A stretch of 62,408 nt of DNA from CAYSSG01 sp964433635. Lineage in GTDB: Bacteria > Atribacterota > Phoenicimicrobiia > Phoenicimicrobiales > Stramentimicrobiaceae. The position numbers were made by a program, and so were the translations under genes. Below are positions 54,418 through 62,408 of the stretch, piece by piece. Position 1 is the stretch's first letter. Every line of letters starts with the position of its first letter. The notes beneath the pieces were generated by a model. That model ran no database searches, was not told the origin of the DNA, and was given only the letters and a program-made list of their open reading frames with translations. The DNA is taken from positions 1 through 62,408 of the forward strand of contig CAYSSG010000009.1 of the NCBI GenBank assembly GCA_964433635.1, given 5' to 3'.

Positions 54418-55549
54418 TCTGCAGATGGTGATGATTTCCGGATATTATGGATTTGATAACTGCGGTGATGAAGCTATTTTATCTGTGATAATCAACGAAT
54501 TGTCACAATATATTCCCAGAACAAAGTTGATTATTCTTTCCCGGAATCCGCTAAAGACAAAAAAAACCTATCAAGTTAATGCTATAAATAGATTAAATTA
54601 TTTGCTGATTATTGCAAAAATGGTAAAAACAGGAATTTTTATTAGTGGGGGAGGCGGTCTGCTTCAGGATATCAGCGGGAAAGGATTCAGCATATGGTAC
54701 TATTTAAGTTTACTTTTTCTGGCAAGGATTTTCGATATTCCCTGTGTAATCTATGCTCAGGGCATAGGGCCTGTAAAAAGGACTGTGAATAGAAAGATTG
54801 TCAGCTGGATTTTTAATCGAGTCAATCTAATTATGGTTAGAGATCATCAATCAAAGATATTATTGCAGGAGATGGGAATCAGGGATAAATCGATTGCTGT
54901 ATCTGCCGATCCTTCATTTTTACTGTTGGAGAGGAAAATTCCTGCTTCCTTGAAAAAAAAGTATCAGTTAGATCAACATGGAGAAAAAGCAAACAAAGAA
55001 ATGGTGATTGGTTTAGCTATCAGAAACTGTAAAGAGATAGAGCTGAATTATGAGCATAAAGTAAGACAGTTTGCAGAGATCGCAGATTATCTTATTACAG
55101 AGTACCAGGCAAAATTATTTTTTTTGTCATTCCAAAAAAATTCTGATTATCCTTTTGTGCAGGATGTTGCAAAAAGAATGGAACAAAACTCATTCGTTTG
55201 CCTGGAAGAAGAAATCAGTCCAAATCAGATGTTGTCTCTATTTTCGGAATTTTCTCTGATTGTTGGAATGAGATTTCATTCCATCATTTTTTCCACGATG
55301 AAGAATAAGCCATTTATTGCCATCGCTTATGATCCAAAAGTAGAATTTTTTGTTCGTTCCCTCGGGGTATCTGAATTACTGATAAATCTCCAGGAATTAA
55401 CTATAAAAAATATGGATAATAAGTTAAAATATATTGCAGAAAATCGGAAAATGATTCAAACTGCTCTGAAGGAAAAGAAAGAGATATTCCAGGGAGAAGC
55501 ATCTTCAAGCATTCAGCAGTTACTTCATTTTATACAAGAGGAATCTTAG
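54398..55549 (+). CDS. csaB: Polysaccharide pyruvyl transferase CsaB
   Basis: Adds ketal pyruvate to cell-wall polysaccharide, which creates the ligand for SLH-domain S-layer proteins. Start taken at ATG 54398 (CAGGG about 9 bases upstream); ATG 54410 is an alternative, and the upstream ATG 54359 adds unconserved residues. Begins near MVMISGYYGFDNCGDEAIL; further motifs FISGGGGLLQDISGKGFS, YAQGIGPVKR and GMRFHSIIFS. About 383 residues, normal. No SLH-domain protein lies in the window. Confidence 0.9.
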   Translation: MAKEMNDLQMVMISGYYGFDNCGDEAILSVIINELSQYIPRTKLIILSRNPLKTKKTYQVNAINRLNYLLIIAKMVKTGIFISGGGGLLQDISGKGFSIWYYLSLLFLARIFDIPCVIYAQGIGPVKRTVNRKIVSWIFNRVNLIMVRDHQSKILLQEMGIRDKSIAVSADPSFLLLERKIPASLKKKYQLDQHGEKANKEMVIGLAIRNCKEIELNYEHKVRQFAEIADYLITEYQAKLFFLSFQKNSDYPFVQDVAKRMEQNSFVCLEEEISPNQMLSLFSEFSLIVGMRFHSIIFSTMKNKPFIAIAYDPKVEFFVRSLGVSELLINLQELTIKNMDNKLKYIAENRKMIQTALKEKKEIFQGEASSSIQQLLHFIQEES

Positions 55550-55566
55550 AAAGGACCGAGAATTTA

Positions 55567-56247
55567 TTGATAAGAATGTTTCATGTGTTTAAAACCTTTC
55601 CCAATCAAGTTCACGCCCTTTGGGATGTAAATATTCACATTAAAAAAGGTGAATTTGTTTTTTTAGTTGGTCCGACAGGTGCAGGCAAAACAACCTTTCT
55701 AAAGCTTATTTATCGAGGCATACTGCCATCCAAAGGGCAGGTTATCGTTGATGGTGTTAATCTGGCCAGGTTAAGGCCTTCATTGATTCCTTATTTAAGA
55801 AGGGAGATTGGCATTGTTTTCCAGGATTTTAAGCTTCTTTATGACAGGAATGTATTTGAAAATGTTGCATTCAGCTTAAGAGTAATAGGCACAAAGAATG
55901 CAATTATCAAGGAGGAAGTAAATAATATATTAAATATTTTCGGGCTATCTCATAAAAAAAATACCAATCCTCACCTCCTTTCCGGGGGTGAGCAGCAAAA
56001 GCTATGCATAGCCAGAGCCGTGGTAAGTCATCCCTTGATTTTATTAACTGATGAGCCGACTGGAAATTTAGATCCGGATACCTCCTGGGAGATCATGAAA
56101 TTGTTATTTAAAATCAATATTTGGGGAACAACTGTCATTATGGCATCCCATGATAAGCTGATGGTAGACAGGGCACAAAAAAGAGTGATCAGGATAGAGC
56201 GGGGAAAGGTCGCATCTGATACTCAGAGAGGAATCTATACCAAGTAA
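55567..56247 (+). CDS. ftsE: Cell division ATP-binding protein FtsE
   Basis: ABC ATPase that, with FtsX, transmits a signal to peptidoglycan hydrolases or their activators at the septum. Walker A GPTGAGKT (35-42), signature LSGGEQQKL, Walker B LLTDEPTGNLD, and the FtsE-typical RREIGIVFQDFKLL. Length 226, normal. TTG start with AAAGGA upstream; the family N-terminus (MIR.F.V) supports it over ATG 55576. Overlaps ftsX by one base. Confidence 0.95.
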   Translation: MIRMFHVFKTFPNQVHALWDVNIHIKKGEFVFLVGPTGAGKTTFLKLIYRGILPSKGQVIVDGVNLARLRPSLIPYLRREIGIVFQDFKLLYDRNVFENVAFSLRVIGTKNAIIKEEVNNILNIFGLSHKKNTNPHLLSGGEQQKLCIARAVVSHPLILLTDEPTGNLDPDTSWEIMKLLFKINIWGTTVIMASHDKLMVDRAQKRVIRIERGKVASDTQRGIYTK

Positions 56248-57137
56248 TGCTGAGAAATATTCTGTTTTATATTAAAGAAGCTTTCCTGAGTACCAAAAAA
56301 AATGGAATCATGAGCCTGGCAACCATGATTAGTTTAACGGCTACTTTGATCATTGTAGGCATATTCCTTCTCATATCAGTGAATGTAAATCTCTTTCTTA
56401 ATAATATTGAGTCACAGATGATTGCCGTTGCCTATCTTAAAGAAGGACTTTCTGAAGAAGAAATCAGTAAGTTGGTTCAGAATACCAGTGAATTAGAGGG
56501 AGTGAAAGAGGTTCACTATCTGTCGAAAGAGGATGCCTTTCAGAAATTAAAGGAAGATTTAGAAGATCATGAGGAAATATTAGCAGGAATCCCTGAAAAT
56601 CCACTGCCAGCTTCGATTGAAATTCTGGTGACCAATATATCATTTCTGGAAGATGTCGCTCTTCAACTGCAGCAATACGGCGGGATTGAAGAGGTTAATT
56701 ACGGGGGCCAATTAACCAGTAACCTGATATTGGTTTTGGATTTTATCCGAAAAAGCGGACTGACTATCATCTCAATCTTAGTTTTTATCTCCATGCTTAT
56801 CATGTTCAGTGTGATTAAAATAAGCGTGCATTCGCGGCATGAAGAGATTGAAATTATGTCATTGGTTGGAGCAACTGGCTGGTTTATTCGTTGGCCATTT
56901 ATTATTGAAGGCTTTCTGAAGGGTTTTATTTCCTCTATCGTAGCTGTTTTTGTGCTGATGAGGGCTTATCTGTATTATTTTCTGGAGCACATCCAGGTGA
57001 TTTTACCTTTCATGCCGCTTGCATCGGATAGGTCTGTTTTCATTAAAATTGCAATTATTATTCTATTGCTGGGTACTTTTATTGGTATCTTTGGCAGTAT
57101 GCTGTCTTTGCGAAAAATCAGATATGAGGAATTATGA
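56247..57137 (+). CDS. ftsX: Cell division protein FtsX
   Basis: Membrane partner of FtsE. N-terminal cytoplasmic stretch, first membrane segment (about 20-43), a large extracellular loop (about 45-165, with VKEVHYLSKEDAFQKLKEDL), and three C-terminal segments. SRHEEIEIMSLVGATGWFIRWPF is the conserved cytoplasmic loop. Length 296, normal. Its stop overlaps the start of the LytM-like gene by four bases, so the three proteins are made together. Confidence 0.94.
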   Translation: MLRNILFYIKEAFLSTKKNGIMSLATMISLTATLIIVGIFLLISVNVNLFLNNIESQMIAVAYLKEGLSEEEISKLVQNTSELEGVKEVHYLSKEDAFQKLKEDLEDHEEILAGIPENPLPASIEILVTNISFLEDVALQLQQYGGIEEVNYGGQLTSNLILVLDFIRKSGLTIISILVFISMLIMFSVIKISVHSRHEEIEIMSLVGATGWFIRWPFIIEGFLKGFISSIVAVFVLMRAYLYYFLEHIQVILPFMPLASDRSVFIKIAIIILLLGTFIGIFGSMLSLRKIRYEEL

Positions 57138-58366
57138 AGAATTACGGTGATATCAAAAGCGGTAATAAGGTAATTATTATCCTTTTTATTGTAATTTGTT
57201 TAACATCAGGCTTCATTTTATCAGCCGGAAAGAAAGCTGTAGCTGATCAAAGCGTTAATATTGAACAGCAACAGGAGAAATTGAAAGAGGTTGAACAAAG
57301 AAAAAATTTGATTCAACAGGAATTGGATCGACTGAAGCAGGAAGAAATTGATTATCAGAATTCTTTAAAAAATATTAAGGGGCTGCTTAATGCTACAGAA
57401 AAGGAATTGCAGTTGACACAATCAAACTATGCTAATATTGTTGAACAGATTGAAAAAATGGAAGAAATATTGGAAATTGAACAGAATAAACTTGATTTAC
57501 AGATGATTATTCTAGAAAATAGATTGAAAAAATTTTATAAATATAATAATATTTCGTATCTGGCAGTCTTATTGAACAGTAAGGATTTTTCACAGTTTTT
57601 AAACAGATATCGGTACTTGGAAAATATATTAGCTAATGATTCAGAGATCGTTAAACAGGTCAGTGAGCAGGTAGCATTGATTTCAGGTCAGAGAGAGAGC
57701 CTGTATAATAAAAAAGAGATTACTAAAATGTTGGAGCAGGAAATTCAAAAAGAAAAAGAAAATATCGAAATATCAGTAGAATCAAAGAACAAATATATTT
57801 CCAGAATTGAGGAAGAACGAAAAAATCAGATGGCTATACTGGAACAATTGGAAAAATCTTCAGTCCAGATCAAGGAAATTATTGACATTGCTTTAAAGGA
57901 AAGAGAAAAATTAAAACAGGAGCAGCAACAACAGCAGATAAAAAAGGAACCAACCAGAAAGGAAATCACTTTACAGCCCCGAAAGGGCATCTTTCAACTG
58001 CCTCTAAAAGGATCAATTGTTTCCGATTACGGCCAGCAGAAGCAGGAAGATTTGAATGCTTATATATTCAATTCAGGCATTGATATCAGTGCGCCATTGG
58101 GAGAAGCAGTAAGAGCAGCCAGTGTGGGAACCGTCATATATATCGGAAATGTCAAAGGTTATGGAGATATTGTTATCTTGGATCACGGCGGAAATATTGT
58201 TACATTATATGCCCATCTTTCCAAAGTACTGGTTCAAATGAATGAGGAGGTCCAGAAGGGACAGATCATTGGTCAGGTCGGGACCAGTGGCGGTACGCCT
58301 ATTCCTCAATTACACTTTGAAGTTCGAGTCGAAGGCAAACCTGTTAATCCTTTTGACTGGTTATAA
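57134..58366 (+). CDS. EnvC-like murein hydrolase activator: coiled coil plus degenerate LytM (M23) domain
   Basis: Secreted protein with an N-terminal hydrophobic signal (about 11-30). A long coiled coil follows (about 40-280, rich in Q/E/K heptads), a linker, and a C-terminal LytM domain (about 292-410). The M23 zinc site is incomplete: the usual HxGxD start reads N313-S-G-I-D317. The HxH motif reads Q392-L-H394, although the YAH histidine is kept. Such loss is known for EnvC/NlpD, which activate amidases and do not cut. It overlaps ftsX by four bases, consistent with FtsEX control. Confidence 0.88.
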   Translation: MKNYGDIKSGNKVIIILFIVICLTSGFILSAGKKAVADQSVNIEQQQEKLKEVEQRKNLIQQELDRLKQEEIDYQNSLKNIKGLLNATEKELQLTQSNYANIVEQIEKMEEILEIEQNKLDLQMIILENRLKKFYKYNNISYLAVLLNSKDFSQFLNRYRYLENILANDSEIVKQVSEQVALISGQRESLYNKKEITKMLEQEIQKEKENIEISVESKNKYISRIEEERKNQMAILEQLEKSSVQIKEIIDIALKEREKLKQEQQQQQIKKEPTRKEITLQPRKGIFQLPLKGSIVSDYGQQKQEDLNAYIFNSGIDISAPLGEAVRAASVGTVIYIGNVKGYGDIVILDHGGNIVTLYAHLSKVLVQMNEEVQKGQIIGQVGTSGGTPIPQLHFEVRVEGKPVNPFDWL

Positions 58367-58424
58367 GAGAGATAGCATTGGTTCTTCTAACATTGAAATT
58401 ATAGATGAATGGATGGTTTGAATT

Positions 58425-59630
58425 ATGAAAGTAAGAGGAAAATTATTATTTTTATTTATCTTGATTGCTACCTTAATCGGATTACTTTTTATATTTCCAA
58501 CAGGAAAAAATACTGCTGAAAGTCAGAATGACAGTATTTTTAATGATTTGGAACCCTTCTTTGATGTTATCAGTATTATTAGAAGTGAGTTTATTGAAAA
58601 AGATATTGATATGACTAAGCTTGTCCAGGGAGCAATTAAGGGAATGTTGGATGAATTGGGCGACCCATATACACGTTTCCTGGATCCTGTCAGTTTCCAG
58701 CGTGAACAGGAGAATATGTTTATAGGTCATTTTGATGGCTTGGGAATTTATGTAACCATTGTAGATGATCAGTTAACGGTCATCTCTCCTATAGAAGATA
58801 CGCCAGCTTACCAGGCTGGCATAAAAGCCGGGGATGATATTTTAGAAATTGACGGCGAATCGACGGTAGGGATGACCCTGGATGAAGCGGTCAATATCTT
58901 ACGTGGAGAGAAGGGGATTCCAGTTGTTCTGATGATTAAAAGGGAAAATGCAGAAGAATTGTTAGAGATTGAAATCATCAGGGATACGATCATGGTAGAA
59001 GCAGTGAAAGAAAAATTATTAGAAGATGACCAGATTGGATATATCCGGATATCAACCTTTAATGCTAATACCAGCCCTGAACTTGAAGAGGCTTTAAGTT
59101 ATTTTTCAACGTTACCTTTAGAAGGTGTAATCATAGATTTGAGAAATAATCCGGGTGGTTTACTGGAATCTGCCATTGAAGTGGCCAGTCAATTTATAAA
59201 AGAGGGTGATATTGTCAGGATTACCAGTCGGAACAATATAACAAGAACATACATTTCGCAAGGCAATCAATATCCTGATTGGCAGATTGTTGTTCTGGTA
59301 AACAAAGGCAGTGCCAGCGCTTCTGAGATTGTCGCCGGAGCAATCCAGGATCAAGGAAGGGGAATTGTTCTTGGTGAGCAGTCTTTTGGAAAGGGACTTG
59401 TGCAACAGGTATATCCCTTACCAGATAATTCCGCAGTAGTCGTATCAACCTCAGAATATTATACACCGGAAGGCAGAACAATTAATAAAATAGGCATTGA
59501 ACCAGATATCCTTATATCGGTAGAAGAACAAACAGGAGAAGACTCCGAGGAAGATATTCAGCTGAATGCCGCTATTGATTATCTGCTGCAGGGAAGCATA
59601 CTGATCATGTCCATGTCGGATGAGGAATAG
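58425..59630 (+). CDS. ctpA: Carboxy-terminal processing protease (S41, CtpA-like)
   Basis: Exported serine protease. N-terminal signal/anchor (about 7-23), then an N-terminal helix region (GMLDELGDPYTRFLDP). A PDZ domain (about 105-190, with YQAGIKAGDDILEIDG) is followed by the protease core (YIRISTF, VIDLRNNPGGLL). The catalytic serine is in NKGSASASEIVAG (about 297) and the lysine in EQSFGKGLVQ (about 322). Length 401, normal. Located between the EnvC-like and YibQ-like genes; it may trim hydrolases or their activators. Confidence 0.94.
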   Translation: MKVRGKLLFLFILIATLIGLLFIFPTGKNTAESQNDSIFNDLEPFFDVISIIRSEFIEKDIDMTKLVQGAIKGMLDELGDPYTRFLDPVSFQREQENMFIGHFDGLGIYVTIVDDQLTVISPIEDTPAYQAGIKAGDDILEIDGESTVGMTLDEAVNILRGEKGIPVVLMIKRENAEELLEIEIIRDTIMVEAVKEKLLEDDQIGYIRISTFNANTSPELEEALSYFSTLPLEGVIIDLRNNPGGLLESAIEVASQFIKEGDIVRITSRNNITRTYISQGNQYPDWQIVVLVNKGSASASEIVAGAIQDQGRGIVLGEQSFGKGLVQQVYPLPDNSAVVVSTSEYYTPEGRTINKIGIEPDILISVEEQTGEDSEEDIQLNAAIDYLLQGSILIMSMSDEE

Positions 59631-60572
59631 ATGGAAAAGAAAATCTGGAATTATGCTTATTCTGTTCTACTTTCAATTATTCTCCTGTTATTAGTGGGAA
59701 TTTTCATACATCTGAATGGGGGAAACAATCAGGAAAACTCCCTGCTTGCTGATTCTGATAGGATACCGGAGGAAGTCACTTCTGTCGAGGAGCAGAGTTG
59801 TGAGAAAAAGGAAATTCCTTTTCTGTATGAGATTTTTGGCAAATCGGAAGAGGATTTACAACTTTTTCATCAACTCTTAGAGGGAAGAAAAGATCAAGAA
59901 GCTTTCATTGAAAGCCCAAAAATTGCCATTATCATTGATGATCTAGGCTATCAGAAGGATATTGCCGAGCTCATATTAAACCTTGATTTTCCGGTTACCA
60001 TCTCTATCTTACCTTTTCTTCCTCATACCCGAACTGTTGCTCAAATGGCAAGGGAAAAAGGTTTAACTGTTCTGCTTCATTTACCGATGGAACCTCAAGA
60101 TCCAAATGTTAATCCTGGTCAGGGTGCCATCTTTTCAACGATGACAGAAGAAGAGATAAGAAAAAAAATGTTGTCCAACTTTCAGGAACTGCCTGAAGTT
60201 GATGGAATTAATAATCATATGGGTTCCAAAGTGACTGAAAATACAATAGTCATGGAAATTGTTTTAAGCGAAGTCAAAGAAAGAGGGTTGTTCTTTGTTG
60301 ACAGTATGACCAGCCCGAATTCAGTTGGCTATACACTGAGCAGGCAGATGGGCATAAAGACAGCTTATCGCTCAGTCTTTCTGGATAATGATCAGAATAT
60401 TGATTACATACGAAATCAGTTCAATGTGCTCAAAGAACTTGCCCATAAACACGGTACCGCCATTGCAATCGGTCACCCATACTGTAATACGGTTGATGTA
60501 TTAATGGAAACAGGATCAGTCTTACAGGAAGAAGGAATTAAGATAGTCAGGTTGCAGGAGTTACTGGAATAA
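59631..60572 (+). CDS. Divergent polysaccharide deacetylase family protein (YibQ-like)
   Basis: Exported protein with an N-terminal membrane segment (about 9-27), a polar linker, and a divergent NodB-type barrel (about 95-313). Motifs: KIAIIIDDLGYQKD, SILPFLPHTRTVAQMAREKG, LHLPMEPQDPN, NNHMGSKVTEN, FFVDSMTSP and AIGHPYCNTVDVL. Length 313. The first ATG directly follows the ctpA stop. YibQ is encoded beside envC in many diderm bacteria, as here; its substrate is not known. Confidence 0.9.
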   Translation: MEKKIWNYAYSVLLSIILLLLVGIFIHLNGGNNQENSLLADSDRIPEEVTSVEEQSCEKKEIPFLYEIFGKSEEDLQLFHQLLEGRKDQEAFIESPKIAIIIDDLGYQKDIAELILNLDFPVTISILPFLPHTRTVAQMAREKGLTVLLHLPMEPQDPNVNPGQGAIFSTMTEEEIRKKMLSNFQELPEVDGINNHMGSKVTENTIVMEIVLSEVKERGLFFVDSMTSPNSVGYTLSRQMGIKTAYRSVFLDNDQNIDYIRNQFNVLKELAHKHGTAIAIGHPYCNTVDVLMETGSVLQEEGIKIVRLQELLE

Positions 60573-60617
60573 AGAAATAATGATCAGAAGCAAAGAAGAC
60601 TAACATGGCACAAGTTA

Positions 60618-60646
60618 TTGTATGACTTAGTAAGTTGTTTTAACAT
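60618..60646 (+). promoter_or_regulatory. Possible promoter for gltX
   Basis: TTGTAT (60618-60623), 17-base spacer, TAACAT (60641-60646), about 25 bases before gltX. Moderate match only. Confidence 0.4.
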
Positions 60647-60670
60647 CTTAGCGTTATTTGTGGAGGAATA

Positions 60671-62146
60671 ATGAACAGGATTGATAAAGAAAATCGGGTA
60701 AGGTTTGCTCCAAGCCCTACAGGTTATCTGCATATTGGTGGAGCCAGGACAGCATTATTTAACTGGTTATTTGCCAGGCATTACGGAGGAACCTTCGTTT
60801 TAAGAATTGAAGATACGGACAAATTGAGATCGACCCCTGAAGCGGTCAACGCCATACTGGACGGTATGAAATGGCTAAGTCTTGACTGGGATGAGGGTCC
60901 GGAAAAAGGCGGTGATTATGGTCCCTATTTCCAGATGCAGAGATTACCCCTCTATCAGAAATACATTGACCGTCTTTTAGCCAAAGGAGAGGCATATTAT
61001 TGTTACTGTACCGGTGAGGAGCTGGCAGCCAGACGCCAAAAAAAATTGGCCGAAGGCGGACAGATAATATATGACCGCAGATGCCTGAAATTAGGCACAG
61101 ATGAAAAAAGTCAATTTGAAGCAGAAGGCAGAAAGCCTGCCATTCGGTTAAAGATGCCTGAGAATAAAATCATTGTCCATGACTTGATTAAGGGAAGGAT
61201 GGAGTTTGACTGCCGTTTACTCAGTGATTATGTGATTGTAAAATCAGACGGGATTCCCACTTATAATTTTGCGGTAGTGATTGACGATATACTGATGAAA
61301 ATATCCTTAGTCATGCGGGGGGATGATCATATATCCAATACCCCTAAACAGATCGCTATCTATCAGGCTTTAGGGGAAAAAATCCCTGATTTTGCTCACA
61401 TTCCCATGATCATGGGACCTGATAATACCAGATTGAGTAAGCGGCATGGCGCCACTTCTGTGATGGAATATAAAAGAATGGGGTTTTTACCGGAGGCAGT
61501 TGTGAACTATATTGCTCATCTGGGATGGTCATCAGGGACCAATCAGGAGCTTTTTACGATCGACGAGTTAATTGAGGGATTTACTCTGGATAAGCTCTCC
61601 AGTCATTCAGCCATATTCAGCATGGAAAAACTAAACTGGTTTAATGGCGAATACCTTAAGAAGATGCCCGACCAAGTCTATGTCAGGATGCTGCTACCAT
61701 ATCTGCAGGAAGTGAACTTTATAGAAGGTACACCTGATGATCAGAAAATCCAATGGTTACAGCAAATAGTGTCTCTTATGAAGAGCAGAGTGAAAAATTT
61801 CCGGCAATTTTTAGAATATGCCGATTATTTTTTTACAGAAGAATTTACGGTGGAAGAAGATGCTGCCAAAGTACTCAAGCAGGAAAACGTAATAGAGACT
61901 CTGGAAAACCTTGCTAAACGTTTAACAATCATAAAGGAATGGAAGGAAGAAAACATCGAACAAGCGGTAAGAGAGATGGCCAGCGAAATGGATTTAAAGG
62001 GAAAACAGATTATTCATCCCGCACGCGTTTCTCTTTCTGGGAAAACGATAGGTCCAAGTCTGTTTGCTTTGATGGAAGTTTTGGGAAAAGAAAAAAACAT
62101 GATGCGTTTACAAAAGATGGCTCAACATTTGAAGGAAAATAAATAA
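60671..62146 (+). CDS. gltX: Glutamate-tRNA ligase
   Basis: Class I synthetase charging tRNA-Glu. HIGH-type motif HIGGARTALFNWL at 21-24, zinc-site-like CYCTGEEL...YDRRCL, GDDHISNTPKQ, and the KMSKS equivalent RLSKRHG near 258. Anticodon-binding C-terminal helices follow. Length 491, normal. GGAGG site. A tRNA-Gln gene lies 87 bases downstream, and no glutaminyl-tRNA synthetase is seen. Bacteria without GlnRS use a non-discriminating GluRS plus GatCAB, which may apply here (inference). Confidence 0.95.
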   Translation: MNRIDKENRVRFAPSPTGYLHIGGARTALFNWLFARHYGGTFVLRIEDTDKLRSTPEAVNAILDGMKWLSLDWDEGPEKGGDYGPYFQMQRLPLYQKYIDRLLAKGEAYYCYCTGEELAARRQKKLAEGGQIIYDRRCLKLGTDEKSQFEAEGRKPAIRLKMPENKIIVHDLIKGRMEFDCRLLSDYVIVKSDGIPTYNFAVVIDDILMKISLVMRGDDHISNTPKQIAIYQALGEKIPDFAHIPMIMGPDNTRLSKRHGATSVMEYKRMGFLPEAVVNYIAHLGWSSGTNQELFTIDELIEGFTLDKLSSHSAIFSMEKLNWFNGEYLKKMPDQVYVRMLLPYLQEVNFIEGTPDDQKIQWLQQIVSLMKSRVKNFRQFLEYADYFFTEEFTVEEDAAKVLKQENVIETLENLAKRLTIIKEWKEENIEQAVREMASEMDLKGKQIIHPARVSLSGKTIGPSLFALMEVLGKEKNMMRLQKMAQHLKENK

Positions 62147-62182
62147 AATATCAGATTTATGAGTTATTTCCACAGGAATGAT

Positions 62183-62210
62183 TTGACCTATATGAAATAT
62201 GATGTAAAAT
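62183..62210 (+). promoter_or_regulatory. Predicted promoter for tRNA-Gln
   Basis: TTGACC (62183-62188), 16-base spacer, TAAAAT (62205-62210), giving a start about 15 bases before the mature tRNA. Confidence 0.5.
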
Positions 62211-62233
62211 ATAAATGTTAACATTGTCATTAT

Positions 62234-62307
62234 TGAGGGATCGTCTAGTGGTAGGACACCAGACTCTGGATCTGGGAGCGGTGGTTCGACCCCACCTCCC
62301 TCAGCCA
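62234..62307 (+). tRNA. tRNA-Gln (anticodon CUG)
   Basis: Complete cloverleaf with perfect arms. The acceptor is TGAGGGA with TCCCTCA, and the D arm GTC...GAC. The anticodon stem CCAGA/TCTGG carries loop CTCTGGA (anticodon CTG at the centre), and the T arm GGTGG/CCACC carries loop TTCGACC. Discriminator G and an encoded CCA end at 62307. The weak first pair (U1-A72) is typical of tRNA-Gln. Confidence 0.95.
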
Positions 62308-62317
62308 AAATAACCGA

Positions 62318-62356
62318 GACAGAATCTGCAATGAGGGGATTCTGTCTTTTTATTTT
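62318..62356 (+). terminator. Rho-independent terminator after tRNA-Gln
   Basis: GACAGAATC (62318-62326) pairs perfectly with GATTCTGTC (62338-62346), followed by a T-rich tract. It starts 11 bases after the tRNA. Confidence 0.9.
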
Positions 62357-62408
62357 TAAAACCTGTACCTGGGAGTTTATCTCATAGATTTAAAAAAGAA
62401 AAAATTTG

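Noticed and set aside
62108..62308. Minus-strand ORF covering the tRNA-Gln gene
   Set aside because: It runs antisense through a perfect tRNA cloverleaf and the end of gltX; no independent support.
1..62408. Mobile elements, prophage or CRISPR
   Set aside because: No transposase, integrase, phage gene, terminal repeat pair or regularly spaced repeat was seen; the only composition change is within the KamA-like gene.

Overview
The window is one gene-dense, AT-rich bacterial chromosome segment. Nearly every gene is on the + strand, intergenic gaps are short, and there is no insertion sequence, prophage or CRISPR array. It opens on the last bases of a 5S rRNA and ends on a tRNA-Gln(CUG) with its own terminator. 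The order ruvCAB-DUF2905-spoIID-queA-tgt-yajC-secDF-recJ-apt-relA-dtd is the one usually met in anaerobic Clostridia-like genomes. An EnvC-CtpA-YibQ-like set, more typical of bacteria with an outer membrane, is also present. The physiology (2-oxoacid:ferredoxin oxidoreductase, Nfn, TAXI-TRAP uptake, Na+-pumping decarboxylase) is that of a strictly anaerobic amino-acid or organic-acid fermenter. A low-GC Bacillota or an Atribacterota-like lineage would fit; the sequence alone does not settle this.

Layout. 1-18,800: housekeeping (5S end, nadE, yebC, ruvCAB, spoIID, queA/tgt, yajC/secD/secF, recJ, apt, relA/spoT, dtd, an MBL hydrolase, an S-adenosylhomocysteinase-like gene, comFC). 18,800-25,140: a structured RNA matching the raiA motif in position and architecture, hpf, an unknown gene, a structured leader with a 28-residue peptide ORF, a membrane HD-GYP protein, DUF5317 and secA. 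25,155-29,900: prfB with its programmed frameshift, a cyclodeaminase (FchA), an RpiR regulator with a candidate operator, and a GC-richer KamA-like radical SAM enzyme. 30,040-52,160: the metabolic core. 52,420-62,310: cell envelope (DUF5693, CsaB, FtsEX, a degenerate LytM protein, CtpA, YibQ), gltX and tRNA-Gln.

The metabolic core reads as one route. A TAXI-TRAP importer brings in a carboxylate, plausibly glutamate. Glutamate dehydrogenase gives 2-oxoglutarate, and KorDABC oxidises it to succinyl-CoA with reduced ferredoxin. Nfn balances ferredoxin, NADH and NADPH. B12-dependent methylmalonyl-CoA mutase (two subunits plus MeaB) and the epimerase give (S)-methylmalonyl-CoA. A Na+-pumping decarboxylase (MmdA, OadG-like, biotin carrier, beta subunit) gives propionyl-CoA, and an acetate/propionate kinase could yield ATP. 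A separate 5S-type carboxyltransferase next to the decarboxylase suggests that carboxyl groups can also pass to or from pyruvate through the same biotin carrier. This route is inferred from gene content and order; no phosphotransacylase or CoA-transferase lies in the window.

The items most worth a second look are the 28-residue ORF inside a long-range-paired RNA before the HD-GYP gene, the 15-bp terminator embedded in the coding sequence of the DUF1850 gene, the raiA-like RNA, the P-loop/Asp23 fusion, and the hybrid decarboxylase/transcarboxylase set.
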